NCBI RefSeq assembly: GCF_013359935.1
Contig: NZ_JABMCB010000201.1
Span: forward strand, 372,001 to 436,000
Reading direction: 5' to 3'
From: Paenibacillus xylanilyticus
GTDB lineage: Bacteria > Bacillota > Bacilli > Paenibacillales > Paenibacillaceae
DNA: 64,000 nt
The notes beneath the pieces are model-generated. The model did no database searches. It saw only the letters and a list, made by a program, of their open reading frames with translations, and was not told the DNA's origin. Position numbers and translations under genes: made by a program. Positions 7,280-14,903 of this stretch are shown here, one piece after another (positions within the stretch are counted from its first letter, which is position 1; the number at the start of each line of letters is the position of its first letter).

Positions 7280-8371
7280 ATGTCGGCACTTCTGAAGTCA
7301 GGCAGTTTGAAAACGAGAATCATATGGGCGGTCGTGCTTATCCTGATGTGTCTTGCCCCATTAATCTCTACGGAATTTCGGCTTAGTTTGCTGGCCAAAT
7401 TCCTCGCACTTGCCATTTTGGCGATAGGACTTGATCTGATCTGGGGTTATGGTGGGGTTCTTAGTCTGGGACATGGGGTGTTCTTTGGGCTTGGAGGTTA
7501 CGCCATGGCCATGTATCTGAAGCTGCAGGCCAGTGGTACTTCCCTGCCTGATTTCATGGGATGGAGTGGTCTGACGGGTCTGCCCTGGTTCTGGGAACCG
7601 TTCCGGTCGTTTCCGGTGGCGCTATTTCTGGGCATTGCCCTTCCGGCGTTACTAGCTTTTGTTTTAGGTTGGTTTACGTTCCGTAACCGGATTACCGGTG
7701 TGTATTTCACCATTTTGACTCAAGCGCTTGTGCTCATCACGGTCACCTTGTTTATCGGCAAACAAGAGTGGACTGGTGGTACGAATGGTATAACCGGATA
7801 TAACTCGATCTTCGGTTTCACGCTGCATTCTGCAGGGACAACGATTGCGCTGTACTATATCACACTTGCGATCCTGGTGCTCACATATCTGCTGTGCAGG
7901 AAACTGGTGAACAGCCGGTTTGGTCAGGTGTTGGAAGCTTCACGGGACGGAGAAAACCGGGTACGTTTCCTTGGATATGATCCAGCAGGATACAAAACGC
8001 TAACGTTTGCCCTTTCCGGGGCACTTGCGGGGATAGCAGGTATGCTTTTTGTTCTGCAGGTTGGTATTATCTCGCCTTCCATGATGGGGATTGTCCCCTC
8101 CATTGAAATGGTATTGTGGGTTGCCTTGGGCGGTCGCGGCACACTGATTGGAGCTGTGATCGGGGCGGTTGTGCTTAACGCTGCCAAAACGGGGATAAGT
8201 GAGGCGTACCCTGAAGGTTGGCTGTTTGTTCTGGGCGGGCTGTTTGTAACAGTTGTTTTATTTATGCCTAACGGACTTGTCGGAGTTTATCGTAATGTCA
8301 TTCGATTGCTGAAGCGGAGAGGAGAGGTTGTGCATGTCCCAGTCAGTCAGGAAAAACCTGAAGTCTACTGA
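7280..8371 (+). CDS. urtC: Urea ABC transporter permease UrtC
   Basis: A 363-residue LivM-family permease, partner of UrtB. The N-terminal half has GLDLIWGYGGVLSLGHGVFF, the hallmark of this family, and the C-terminal half has EASRDGENRVRFLGYD and GGRGTLIGAVIGAVV. Strong site AAAGGGGGTTATCTG before ATG 7280. Its 3' end overlaps urtD by 38 bp, indicating translational coupling. Confidence 0.9.
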   Translation: MSALLKSGSLKTRIIWAVVLILMCLAPLISTEFRLSLLAKFLALAILAIGLDLIWGYGGVLSLGHGVFFGLGGYAMAMYLKLQASGTSLPDFMGWSGLTGLPWFWEPFRSFPVALFLGIALPALLAFVLGWFTFRNRITGVYFTILTQALVLITVTLFIGKQEWTGGTNGITGYNSIFGFTLHSAGTTIALYYITLAILVLTYLLCRKLVNSRFGQVLEASRDGENRVRFLGYDPAGYKTLTFALSGALAGIAGMLFVLQVGIISPSMMGIVPSIEMVLWVALGGRGTLIGAVIGAVVLNAAKTGISEAYPEGWLFVLGGLFVTVVLFMPNGLVGVYRNVIRLLKRRGEVVHVPVSQEKPEVY

Positions 8372-9143
8372 GGCCGCATCTGTGTTGCTGGCTGAGGATA
8401 TTACCGTGGCTTTTGGCGGATTCGTTGCAGTTAAAGGCATGAACTTGAAGCTGCATGCGCATGATCTGCATTTTCTGATCGGCCCCAATGGTGCGGGGAA
8501 AACGACAATGCTGGATGTGATTTGCGGAAAAACAAAACCTCTCTCCGGCACTGTGCGGCTGAATGATGGCACGGAGCTGACACGTTTGAAAGAGCACCAG
8601 ATCGTCCGGAAAGGCGTGGGGCGCAAATTCCAGGCGCCGTCCATCTTCGGAGGGCTGACTGTACAGGAAAATCTGGCTTTGGCAGCGGAAAGTCAGCGTT
8701 CCCCTCTACGGACTCTTCGAATTCCGCGGTATGGGAAAATAAGTGCTGCGATGGAAAGGGTTATTCAGCAGATCGGATTACAGGATCGTGTGTATACACG
8801 AGCGGGAGCACTCTCTCATGGAGAGAAGCAGTGGCTCGAAATTGGCATGCTGCTGCTTCAGGAACCACGTGTGTTGCTGCTGGACGAACCGGTTGCGGGA
8901 ATGACCGATGAAGAGACGCATAAAACGGGCCGTTTGTTACAGGACATTGCACAGGAACGTTCGGTTGTGGTTGTGGAGCATGACATGGAGTTTGTCCGTG
9001 AGTATGCGGCAAAGGTGACGGTGATGCATGAAGGCAAGCTGCTGAAGGAAGGGACCATGGCGGAGGTACAGGAAGATCCTCGGGTAGCTGAAGTCTACTT
9101 GGGCAAAAGGAGGGATGATCATGCTGTCATTGCAACGAATTGA
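8334..9143 (+). CDS. urtD: Urea ABC transporter ATP-binding protein UrtD
   Basis: A 269-residue LivG-like ATPase. Walker A GPNGAGKTTML, the family insert GRKFQAPSIFGGLTVQENL, signature LSHGEKQWLEIG and Walker B VLLLDEPVAGM are all present. The signature has SHGEK rather than SGGQ, as is usual for UrtD. The start is ATG 8334, six bases after GGAGAGG; the TTG at 8328 touches that site. It overlaps urtC by 38 bp and urtE by 23 bp. Confidence 0.92.
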   Translation: MSQSVRKNLKSTEAASVLLAEDITVAFGGFVAVKGMNLKLHAHDLHFLIGPNGAGKTTMLDVICGKTKPLSGTVRLNDGTELTRLKEHQIVRKGVGRKFQAPSIFGGLTVQENLALAAESQRSPLRTLRIPRYGKISAAMERVIQQIGLQDRVYTRAGALSHGEKQWLEIGMLLLQEPRVLLLDEPVAGMTDEETHKTGRLLQDIAQERSVVVVEHDMEFVREYAAKVTVMHEGKLLKEGTMAEVQEDPRVAEVYLGKRRDDHAVIATN

Positions 9144-9816
9144 ATCTGGTTACGGAGAAAGCAATGTGCTGCGTGGTGTGAATCTCGATGTGCAGGCTGG
9201 ACAGGTGGTATGTCTGATGGGCCGTAACGGTGTCGGCAAAACAACACTGATGAAAACACTGATGGGGCTGCTCAAAACCCGGAAGGGGAACATTCAGTGG
9301 AAAGGGCGGGATATATCCACTTTGGACCCGGCAAAACGGGCCAAGGCCGGCATTGGATATGTTCCTCAGGGGCGCGAGATTTTCCCGCAGCTCACAGTAA
9401 AGGAGAATCTGCTGCTCGGTCTTGAGACAGCCGCACCGGGAGTGAAGGTGTTCCCTGAGGATGTGCTCGCGATGTTCCCGGTCCTTGCCACCATGTATGG
9501 ACGTCAGGGTGGAGATTTGAGTGGTGGCCAGCAGCAGCAGCTTGCCTTTGCGCGAGCGCTTGCCTCGCGGCCCGGTTTGTTATTGCTGGATGAACCAACC
9601 GAAGGCATACAGCCTTCAATTGTTGAGGATATCCGGCAGGTCATCCTGCAAATCAAGGCAAAAGGCGACATTTCGGTGCTGCTCGTTGAACAGAGCATCG
9701 ACTTTGTGCGCGGTGCTGCGGATTATATTTACGTCATGGACAAAGGTGCAATTGCATTGCAAGGTTCACCGAAGGAACTGGATATGTCTCAATTTGAACA
9801 CCATCTGTCGGTATAA
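9121..9816 (+). CDS. urtE: Urea ABC transporter ATP-binding protein UrtE
   Basis: A 231-residue LivF-like ATPase that forms the second motor subunit. Walker A GRNGVGKTTLMKTLMG, signature LSGGQQQQLAFARAL and Walker B LLLLDEPTEGIQPSI. ATG 9121 follows AAAGGAGGG by six bases; the ATG at 9115 abuts the site and is less likely. Last gene of the urt operon. The convergent PAS gene ends only 22 bp beyond its stop, and I see no clear terminator between them. Confidence 0.92.
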   Translation: MLSLQRIESGYGESNVLRGVNLDVQAGQVVCLMGRNGVGKTTLMKTLMGLLKTRKGNIQWKGRDISTLDPAKRAKAGIGYVPQGREIFPQLTVKENLLLGLETAAPGVKVFPEDVLAMFPVLATMYGRQGGDLSGGQQQQLAFARALASRPGLLLLDEPTEGIQPSIVEDIRQVILQIKAKGDISVLLVEQSIDFVRGAADYIYVMDKGAIALQGSPKELDMSQFEHHLSV

Positions 9817-9838
9817 ACCAGAGTGTGTCTGGTCCCGG

Positions 9839-10492
9839 TCATGATCGTTTGTCCAAAATATTGGAGTACTTAGGGTATAGGCGTCGAATGCAGTCTGGAC
9901 AGATGTCGTGCGTAAATTCGGCGTGCGTGTGTTTCTCCAGGTAACTTTCAACTGAATTCCAGATGTCTTGTTCATCCTTGATTTGTTTGCAGACCGCGCA
10001 TATGGGAAGCAGTCCGCGTAGTGTGCGCACCTCTGACAGAGCTTGCTTCAGTTGCTGTTCGATCTGCTTCTGCTCCGTGATGTCTGTGTGCGCAATCAGG
10101 GCAAGTTCTATTGGAAGCGAAGGATCTGACTGGGGCAAAGGCGTTAGTTCTAGACGGAACCACCTTATGTCCAAGTTCGCAAATTGCAAGGATATGTCGT
10201 ATGTATGGCAATGGTCAAAGGAGTGCTGAATCTTCTCAAAATGCTGGATGATTGCCTCGATTCTCGTTCTCTCCTCATAAGCTGCCCATGTCTGAAGCAG
10301 ATGAAGATAATGAAACGTTTCGGAAGACAAACGGTAGATGTCTGATCTATTCTGTTCCGAATACAATTGCCCAAGTCCATTTTGCCATGCGGTATTGCAG
10401 CTGCGGATTCTCCAGTTGCGGTCGACGATAATGAGTTGATGTCGTATGGACTGGAAGGACAATCTTTCCAGGTCAGTCGTAAAGTAGCTCAT
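9839..10492 (-). CDS. PAS-domain protein with C-terminal CxxC/CxxC motif
   Basis: A 217-residue cytoplasmic protein. Residues about 15-135 look like a single PAS fold (IIVDRNWRIRSCNTAW at the start, ALIAHTDITEQKQIEQQLKQ at the end). After a helical linker comes LRGLLPICAVCKQIKDEQ, then WNSVESYLEKHTHAEFTHD and ICPDC. This segment is seen in many PAS signalling proteins just before or after the sensor, and its two Cys pairs could bind a metal. No kinase, GGDEF or other output domain follows, so it may be a stand-alone sensor or adaptor. Convergent with urtE; whether it controls urea genes is unknown. Confidence 0.7.
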   Translation of the reverse strand: MSYFTTDLERLSFQSIRHQLIIVDRNWRIRSCNTAWQNGLGQLYSEQNRSDIYRLSSETFHYLHLLQTWAAYEERTRIEAIIQHFEKIQHSFDHCHTYDISLQFANLDIRWFRLELTPLPQSDPSLPIELALIAHTDITEQKQIEQQLKQALSEVRTLRGLLPICAVCKQIKDEQDIWNSVESYLEKHTHAEFTHDICPDCIRRLYPKYSNILDKRS

Positions 10493-10548
10493 GAATGGGC
10501 CCTCCTTGGCAATCAGTTAAAGGATAGGGGCGGCATGGTAATGGCGTG

Positions 10549-10752
10549 TCATCGCAGTTCATCCGGAATTTGCAATAGATCTGCGACCTGGTTTCGGAAC
10601 CGGGTTGCTTTTCGTGTGCCATGAATGAGGTTGGATAAACGGTACGGCGGGATGCCATGCTGTTCACAAAAGGTTTTTTGATCCATCTGAAGCTCAGTCA
10701 GGCGTCGTTTGATGGCCCATCCGAACGGAGTCACGGGTTTCTTTTTGTTCAA
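10549..10752 (-). CDS. Small helix-turn-helix protein
   Basis: A 67-residue protein starting at TTG 10752 after AAGGGGTG. The sequence PFGWAIKRRLTELQMDQKTF followed by CEQHGIPPYRLSNLIHGTR resembles an XRE-type HTH, and little else fits in the length. It is 56 bp upstream of the PAS gene on the same strand, so the two could be cotranscribed. Similar short HTH proteins exist in Paenibacillus and in phages. Target unknown. Confidence 0.6.
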   Translation of the reverse strand: MNKKKPVTPFGWAIKRRLTELQMDQKTFCEQHGIPPYRLSNLIHGTRKATRFRNQVADLLQIPDELR

Positions 10753-10933
10753 AAGGGTTCACCCCTTATCGAAGTATTCAACCCGCCTCCGGTTGTGTGA
10801 AATAATGGAAGATACGAGCTGTGTATCTTATTATATACGTAATTACGTCATGTAACAATTATAAAATGATGAATTTTAGTGTCTTTGTGTCATTTAATGA
10901 CGTAAAAACGTGTATAAGACTAGGGGGAATGAC

Positions 10934-10975
10934 AAAAAAAGCACGTCAGCAAGGAGGTTGCTGCGTGCTTTTTTA
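10934..10975 (-). terminator. Terminator for the second ureF
   Basis: Stem GCACG-T-CAGCAA / TTGCTGCGTGC with a 5-base loop, A-tract on the left and T-tract on the right, so it can act on both strands. It lies about 47 bp beyond the stop of the leftward ureF paralogue. Confidence 0.85.
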
Positions 10976-11021
10976 TCGTCCGAGGAAGTGTGAGGAAGCG
11001 AGTGTCTTGGGGTGAACGGGG

Positions 11022-11723
11022 TTAGGCCCGGTAGGCATGAAGCCCTGCGCCAAGCATATGGAAGCTGGGGAACAACGACTTCATGGACATTGAGGTTGGC
11101 TGTGCCGGTCCATCCGCAGCAGAGGCGCTAACGGTATTCCATTCATGCTCCAGGTCTGCGGCCAGGCGAACCAGCAGTTCCTGCGTAGTATCATTATCCA
11201 GAGGGAGGACTTTAGATGCTTCGGATATACATGCACTCATGGCTGAGTGCAAATAACCCATGACCGCTTCCTCGACGGGGATTTCGAGGTGGTGGTTGAT
11301 CCAAGCGTGAACAGTGGAGAGGCAGCCTACAGACTCGTATTTGGCAAGGGTGTGTTCGAGCTGGCTGAATTCAATCCAGGGATGAAGAGCCCGGGCCAGC
11401 TTGATCAGTCTTTTGCCCATGGCGGTGGCTTGATCCCTTAGATCAGCAGGAGTTCGCTGAACGTGAACCAATTTGTCAATGAGAGCCGTTCGCCATGTGT
11501 CGTTATGATCTGTTGCACTGTAGATGCCCTTGATTGCCATACCTTCAAGTCGAACAATGCTGGGGTGCAGCTGGCAGCGCATAAAGGATTCCAGATCTGC
11601 AGCATTTCGAATACTACCTTCAGAGATATGCACATCCATACCAAAGGAATGGGTAAACCCTCCGACCTGGATGGAGGAATCAAGCAGTTTGACATAATCG
11701 AGCAGCTTATTCCCACGGTTCAC
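11022..11723 (-). CDS. Second UreF homologue, stand-alone
   Basis: A 233-residue UreF-family protein. LLDSSIQVGGFTHSFGMDVH matches the UreF N-terminus, and VRLEGMAIKGIYS and LARALHPWIEF match the core. The start is GTG 11723, nine bases after TAGGAGG; an open frame to 11768 lacks a ribosome site. It is clearly a diverged paralogue of the ureF at 1252-1947 (the alignment runs the full length) but has a different C-terminus (FPSFHMLGAGLHAYRA). It stands alone with its own terminator and an AT-rich upstream region. It may replace or modulate UreF, or serve another nickel enzyme; this is inference. Confidence 0.85.
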   Translation of the reverse strand: MNRGNKLLDYVKLLDSSIQVGGFTHSFGMDVHISEGSIRNAADLESFMRCQLHPSIVRLEGMAIKGIYSATDHNDTWRTALIDKLVHVQRTPADLRDQATAMGKRLIKLARALHPWIEFSQLEHTLAKYESVGCLSTVHAWINHHLEIPVEEAVMGYLHSAMSACISEASKVLPLDNDTTQELLVRLAADLEHEWNTVSASAADGPAQPTSMSMKSLFPSFHMLGAGLHAYRA

Positions 11724-12090
11724 GGTCTTTCGCCTCCTACGTTCGTTAAATGTTATATTAAATAACATTTATACTCCTTTTTGGTTCCTCTTATGCTTTT
11801 AAATCCGAATTATATGATATATATATTCACATAAATATCCGTATTTTGTCAATAAAATCTTTGGAATTCAGTTAAAACAATTTAAATGTTAACATACATA
11901 ACTTTTTAGGTAATGTAAATGTAGGGAAAGGGATGGGGACTCGAGAGATCATCTTATTGGGATGCTAAATTACATGAATATAGATGGAAAATGATTTGAA
12001 ATTTAATGTATGCAATCGGTAAGCGATCATGACGATAAGAACCGGTATTTGGAGAAAAAACACAGGAGAATGACACTTTTTAGAAAGTGC
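11724..12090. other. AT-rich intergenic region upstream of the ureF paralogue
   Basis: About 370 bp of markedly AT-rich DNA with no ORF that has a ribosome site. It should contain the promoter of the leftward ureF paralogue, but I cannot choose a convincing -35/-10 pair. A short inverted repeat (CACTTT/AAAGTG near 12074-12090) precedes the tRNA promoter. Confidence 0.5.
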
Positions 12091-12119
12091 TTTACTTTTA
12101 TATCATAACCCTGTATAAT
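12091..12119 (+). promoter_or_regulatory. Promoter of tRNA-Leu
   Basis: TTTACT at 12091-12096, a 17-bp spacer, and a perfect TATAAT at 12114-12119. The mature tRNA begins 29 bp downstream. Confidence 0.75.
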
Positions 12120-12147
12120 CATTTTTGTTGCCGATTATTTACGACAT

Positions 12148-12230
12148 GCGGTCGTGGTGGAATGGCAGACACGCTATCTTGAGGGGGTAGTGGGCGTATG
12201 CCCGTGGAGGTTCGAGTCCTCTCGACCGCA
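12148..12230 (+). tRNA. tRNA-Leu (anticodon GAG)
   Basis: An 83-nt class II tRNA. The acceptor stem GCGGTCG pairs with CGACCGC, the anticodon arm is CTATC-TTGAGGG-GGTAG with GAG at the centre of the loop, a long variable arm (TGGGCGTATGCCCG) is present, and the T arm contains GGTTCGAGTCC. The 3' CCA is not encoded. It is a single tRNA with its own promoter and terminator. Confidence 0.95.
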
Positions 12231-12246
12231 TCATAAAGTACGATAA

Positions 12247-12283
12247 GAAGAGGTTTTCCGATGGAGGAAAGCCTCTTTTTTTG
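12247..12283 (+). terminator. Terminator after tRNA-Leu
   Basis: Stem GAGG-TTTCC / GGAAA-CCTC with one bulge on each side, followed by seven T residues. Confidence 0.8.
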
Positions 12284-12299
12284 CGTTTGTAGATAGCGT

Positions 12300-12357
12300 A
12301 AAAAAAGGCCATTCCCAGTAGAACCTGACATTCTATGGTTCTGTGCTGATGATGGCC
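12300..12357 (-). terminator. Terminator after the glutathione peroxidase gene
   Basis: On the minus strand, GGCCAT and AGAACC pair with GGTTCT and ATGGCC, followed by a run of T (the A-tract at 12300-12306 on the + strand). It lies 15 bp beyond the stop codon. Confidence 0.7.
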
Positions 12358-12371
12358 GCAGTGTGGTGCCT

Positions 12372-12848
12372 TTATTTCAACAACTTCTCGATATCTGCCT
12401 GAATTTGGTCAGGAGTCGTTTTTGGAGCGTAACGCTTCACGACACGTCCGTCCTGATCGACAAGGAATTTGGTAAAGTTCCATTTGATGGCTTTGGAGCC
12501 GAGCAGTCCCGGTGCTTCTGTAGTCAGATGTTGGAAGAGAGGATGAGCGCTTGAGCCGTTTACGTCGATTTTCTCAAACATGGGAAAGCTTACACCGTAA
12601 TTCATCTGGCAAAACTCGGCAATATCATCGGATGATCCTTTTTCCTGGGCGAACTGGTTACTCGGAAATCCCAATACTTCAAATTGACGGTCTTTGAATT
12701 TGTCGTAGAGTTCCTGCAAACCTTCAAATTGCGGGGTCAGTCCGCATTTGCTCGCCGTATTTACAATCAGCAGCACCTTATTGCGATATTCGGACATTTC
12801 CACTTCCTGTCCCCGAAGGGTGTTGACTTTGTAGTCATAAACGGTCAT
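12372..12848 (-). CDS. Glutathione peroxidase family (thiol peroxidase)
   Basis: A 158-residue thioredoxin-fold peroxidase, cytoplasmic. The catalytic region NTASKCGLTPQFEGLQ has Cys35 in place of selenocysteine; GFPSNQFAQEKGS and KWNFTKFLVD supply the conserved Gln and Trp/Asn of the tetrad. Bacterial members of this kind usually work with thioredoxin rather than glutathione. The start is ATG 12848 after GGAGGCGACACATC. It is a single gene with its own terminator, resembling bsaA/gpo of Bacillus. Confidence 0.92.
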   Translation of the reverse strand: MTVYDYKVNTLRGQEVEMSEYRNKVLLIVNTASKCGLTPQFEGLQELYDKFKDRQFEVLGFPSNQFAQEKGSSDDIAEFCQMNYGVSFPMFEKIDVNGSSAHPLFQHLTTEAPGLLGSKAIKWNFTKFLVDQDGRVVKRYAPKTTPDQIQADIEKLLK

Positions 12849-13107
12849 GATGTGTCGCCTCCATATAATAATAGTTGAGTTCATTATTCGTATACTTATA
12901 TTATATTGTTTACAATTAGATAATGCAAAATTAATAAAAAGATATTCGCCCTTTATTGGATGTTTAAATGATCCTTAAATTCCAGACATTTTTCATAAAG
13001 ACGAGAATTAGTGAGCTTGATCGAGATGGATGGAGAATGGGGATGTTGTAAGCGCTATTATTAATAAGTAATGGCATAAATTCGTCAATTCGATGATCTG
13101 TACAGAC
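12849..13107. other. Non-coding region between gpx and the riboswitch promoter
   Basis: AT-rich, no supported ORF. It must hold the gpx promoter on the minus strand, but no clear hexamer pair is visible to me. Confidence 0.4.
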
Positions 13108-13136
13108 TTTACATCAACATGGCGCGGGTGTATGAT
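13108..13136 (+). promoter_or_regulatory. Promoter of the c-di-AMP riboswitch transcript
   Basis: TTTACA (13108-13113), 17-bp spacer, TATGAT (13131-13136). Transcription would begin near 13143 and give a leader of about 370 nt before the gene at 13516. Confidence 0.55.
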
Positions 13137-13231
13137 TCATATCGTAATTTCTATTTCAATTAAACTTAACATGAAAAACGAAACAAACGATAATATCGCT
13201 CTGATCAATACACGAAACTGGAACGATGTTT

Positions 13232-13400
13232 TAATCGCTGAGTTTCCATTCATTCATGGGTGGGAAACGGGGGAACCAATCGGAATGGCTGTGCAATGCA
13301 GCTGGTCCATGGGGTGAATTTTTCGGTGCAAGCCGGAAATAGGGCGACTCTCGCGCCCGAATCCGTCAGCTAACCTCGTAAGCGTTAAAGGGAGAGGCAA
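13232..13400 (+). promoter_or_regulatory. c-di-AMP riboswitch (ydaO/yuaA type)
   Basis: Contains the landmarks of this class in order: a 5' AATCGCT that can pair with the 3' AAGCG(TT), a hairpin GTTTCC/GGGAAAC, CGGGGGAACCAATC, GGGGTGAA, and the near-invariant CCGAATCCGTCAGCTAACCT with CGTAAGCG and GGGAGAGG following. These aptamers bind cyclic di-AMP and in Bacillus turn off potassium uptake and osmotic genes. A strong terminator follows at once, so an OFF switch acting by premature termination is expected. Confidence 0.93.
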
Positions 13401-13445
13401 CAAGCCGTACGCATATTCATGGCGTCTTCGTCATGGGTTATTTAA

Positions 13446-13487
13446 GAAGCGTTCGGGGAGGCCTTGGTCCCCCACGCTTCTTTTTTG
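13446..13487 (+). terminator. Riboswitch expression-platform terminator
   Basis: Stem GAAGCGT...ACGCTTC with an inner GGGGA/TCCCC pair and a run of T residues. It lies between the c-di-AMP aptamer and the ribosome site of the gene at 13516. Confidence 0.9.
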
Positions 13488-13515
13488 TTGTCTTTTCACG
13501 CCAAGGGAGGAACGA

Positions 13516-13914
13516 ATGATGGATAATGAGATGATTTTAGTAACTGCACCGAATGAAGCGGGGCGCAAGTTTATCAAGCTTTTGATGTACAAAAAAATGC
13601 CGTTTGCCGTTCTGACCAACAGTGCTGGGGAAGAGCGGAAACTCCGGAGAATCGGAGTGGAGAACGTGATCCGCATGAATACAGCGGAAGCGCAGAAATG
13701 GTTTCTGCCGCAGTCCAGCGTAGGCAACGTTTTTATTTTTGAGAACAGTCTGAACCTGACCTGCCGGTATTTGCAGATCTGCCGTTCATGGACCTCGAAA
13801 TCGCTATGCGTGATCACCGAACAGAGCCATCCCAAAGGGATTTACCGTGGAATGGGAGCAGACCGGATTGTATATTCCCTCAATGGAGAGGTTGGCTTTT
13901 TGCTCAATGGTTAA
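13516..13914 (+). CDS. Small RCK_N/TrkA-N-like protein under c-di-AMP control
   Basis: A 132-residue cytoplasmic protein. It reads like the N-terminal Rossmann half of KtrA/KtrC-type potassium channel regulators: strand one MILVTAPNEAGRKF, strand two MPFAVLTNS, and the end GMGADRIVYSLNGEVGF near residues 112-128, which resembles the GADRIIHP segment of KtrA. The nucleotide-binding glycine motif GxGxxG is degenerate (APNEAG), and the RCK_C domain that binds c-di-AMP in KtrA is absent. Start ATG 13516 (or 13519) after AAGGGAGG. The riboswitch upstream also favours a potassium or osmotic role. Family assignment is by my own alignment from memory; an unrelated Rossmann protein is possible. Confidence 0.6.
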   Translation: MMDNEMILVTAPNEAGRKFIKLLMYKKMPFAVLTNSAGEERKLRRIGVENVIRMNTAEAQKWFLPQSSVGNVFIFENSLNLTCRYLQICRSWTSKSLCVITEQSHPKGIYRGMGADRIVYSLNGEVGFLLNG

Positions 13915-13929
13915 TGTGATGACTGCCGA

Positions 13930-13958
13930 TTGATCCGGTGTGAGGTGCCTGTTATAAT
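13930..13958 (+). promoter_or_regulatory. Candidate promoter upstream of the HAD gene
   Basis: TTGATC (13930-13935), 17-bp spacer, perfect TATAAT (13953-13958). Transcripts from here would meet the hairpin at 13986-14019 before reaching the gene. Confidence 0.6.
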
Positions 13959-13985
13959 TGAATTTATGGAAAAATGGAATTCTGA

Positions 13986-14019
13986 GGAGACTCATGCATG
14001 ATGATGGGTCTTCTTTTTT
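13986..14019 (+). terminator. Terminator or attenuator before the HAD gene
   Basis: A 10-bp stem GGAGACTCAT / ATGGGTCTTC (two G-U pairs) with an 8-base loop and a T-run. It either ends the transcript of the upstream RCK_N-like gene or attenuates the one starting near 13965. Confidence 0.65.
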
Positions 14020-14061
14020 ATTGATCAAGGTTGCGTTCATGGCTAACAAGGAGGAATAGGC

Positions 14062-14745
14062 GTGCCGGATGTACGTGGATTAAAGTGGTTGTTTTTTGAT
14101 GTAGGAGACACGTTGGTAGACGAATGGGAGCCGGTAGATGATATTATCGGGCAGTTCGTAAGAGAAGCCTGTTCACTTGGATATCCGGTGAAGATTGAGA
14201 TGGTGCGAGAGATATTCGCCTCCTGTTACCGTAAATATGAGCAGTGGCCCATGAAGGTAGCGATTCGGACATTAATTAGTGATGAACGTCATAGGGAGCA
14301 GATTCAGGAGAAGCTGAAGTTCCGAAAGGAGCTGGAGAAGCCTTTCGCTGCTGCTGATGCTGTGCTGAAGGAGTTGTCACGCCATTATCGGATTGGCATT
14401 ATTGCCAACCAGAGCCCGGGGACAGCTGAGCGACTGGAGAGCTATGGTTTGCGCAGGTACGTCGATGTACTGGCCTGTTCGGCAGAAGAAGGCGTATCCA
14501 AGCCGGACCCGGAGCTGTATGCAGTGGCCCTGAAACAGGCTGGATGCGAGCCCGGGGAAGCTGTAATGATTGGAGACCGGATTGATAACGATATCATTCC
14601 TGCCAAGAAGCTGGGGATGCGAACAATTCGGATCCTGCAGGGTTATGGACGGTTTCAGCCTGAACTGGAGGGTCAGGAGCACGCGGACTGGACGATCGAA
14701 AGTTTGGAACAGCTAATTCCTTTACTCGTGCCTAATGAAGAATAG
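14062..14745 (+). CDS. HAD-superfamily hydrolase
   Basis: A 227-residue HAD subfamily IA phosphatase. Motif I FFDVGDTLVDE (the usual second aspartate is present as DVGDT), motif II around IIANQS, and motif IV MIGDRIDNDIIPAKKLGM, with K in SKPDPELY as motif III. The start is GTG 14062 after AGGAGG. Substrate cannot be predicted. A single gene bounded by terminators on both sides. Confidence 0.85.
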   Translation: MPDVRGLKWLFFDVGDTLVDEWEPVDDIIGQFVREACSLGYPVKIEMVREIFASCYRKYEQWPMKVAIRTLISDERHREQIQEKLKFRKELEKPFAAADAVLKELSRHYRIGIIANQSPGTAERLESYGLRRYVDVLACSAEEGVSKPDPELYAVALKQAGCEPGEAVMIGDRIDNDIIPAKKLGMRTIRILQGYGRFQPELEGQEHADWTIESLEQLIPLLVPNEE

Positions 14746-14816
14746 CGGGTAAAGTATATTTATAGAAGCCTTGCGAGCGTCATCAAATTGTGGACAAGGC
14801 AAATGTACGGCATTAT

Positions 14817-14866
14817 AAAAGGCTGATCGCTTCAAGTATAGCTACTTGAGGAGATCAGCCTTTTTG
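14817..14866. terminator. Bidirectional terminator between HAD gene and mntH
   Basis: GGCTGATC...CAAGTA / TACTTG...GATCAGCC with A residues to the left and T residues to the right. It serves both converging genes. Confidence 0.9.
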
Positions 14867-14903
14867 AGTTGACATCCGGCTACCGGGACCCTGTTCCCTC
14901 TTA

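Noticed and set aside
10821..11015. 64-codon frame before the second ureF
   Set aside because: It runs through the terminator hairpin at 10934-10975; not a gene.
12148..12230. tRNA-Leu as an integration site
   Set aside because: No duplicated tRNA end or integrase gene nearby.
13093..13317. 74-codon frame between gpx and the RCK_N-like gene
   Set aside because: It overlaps the promoter and the c-di-AMP riboswitch and has no ribosome site.
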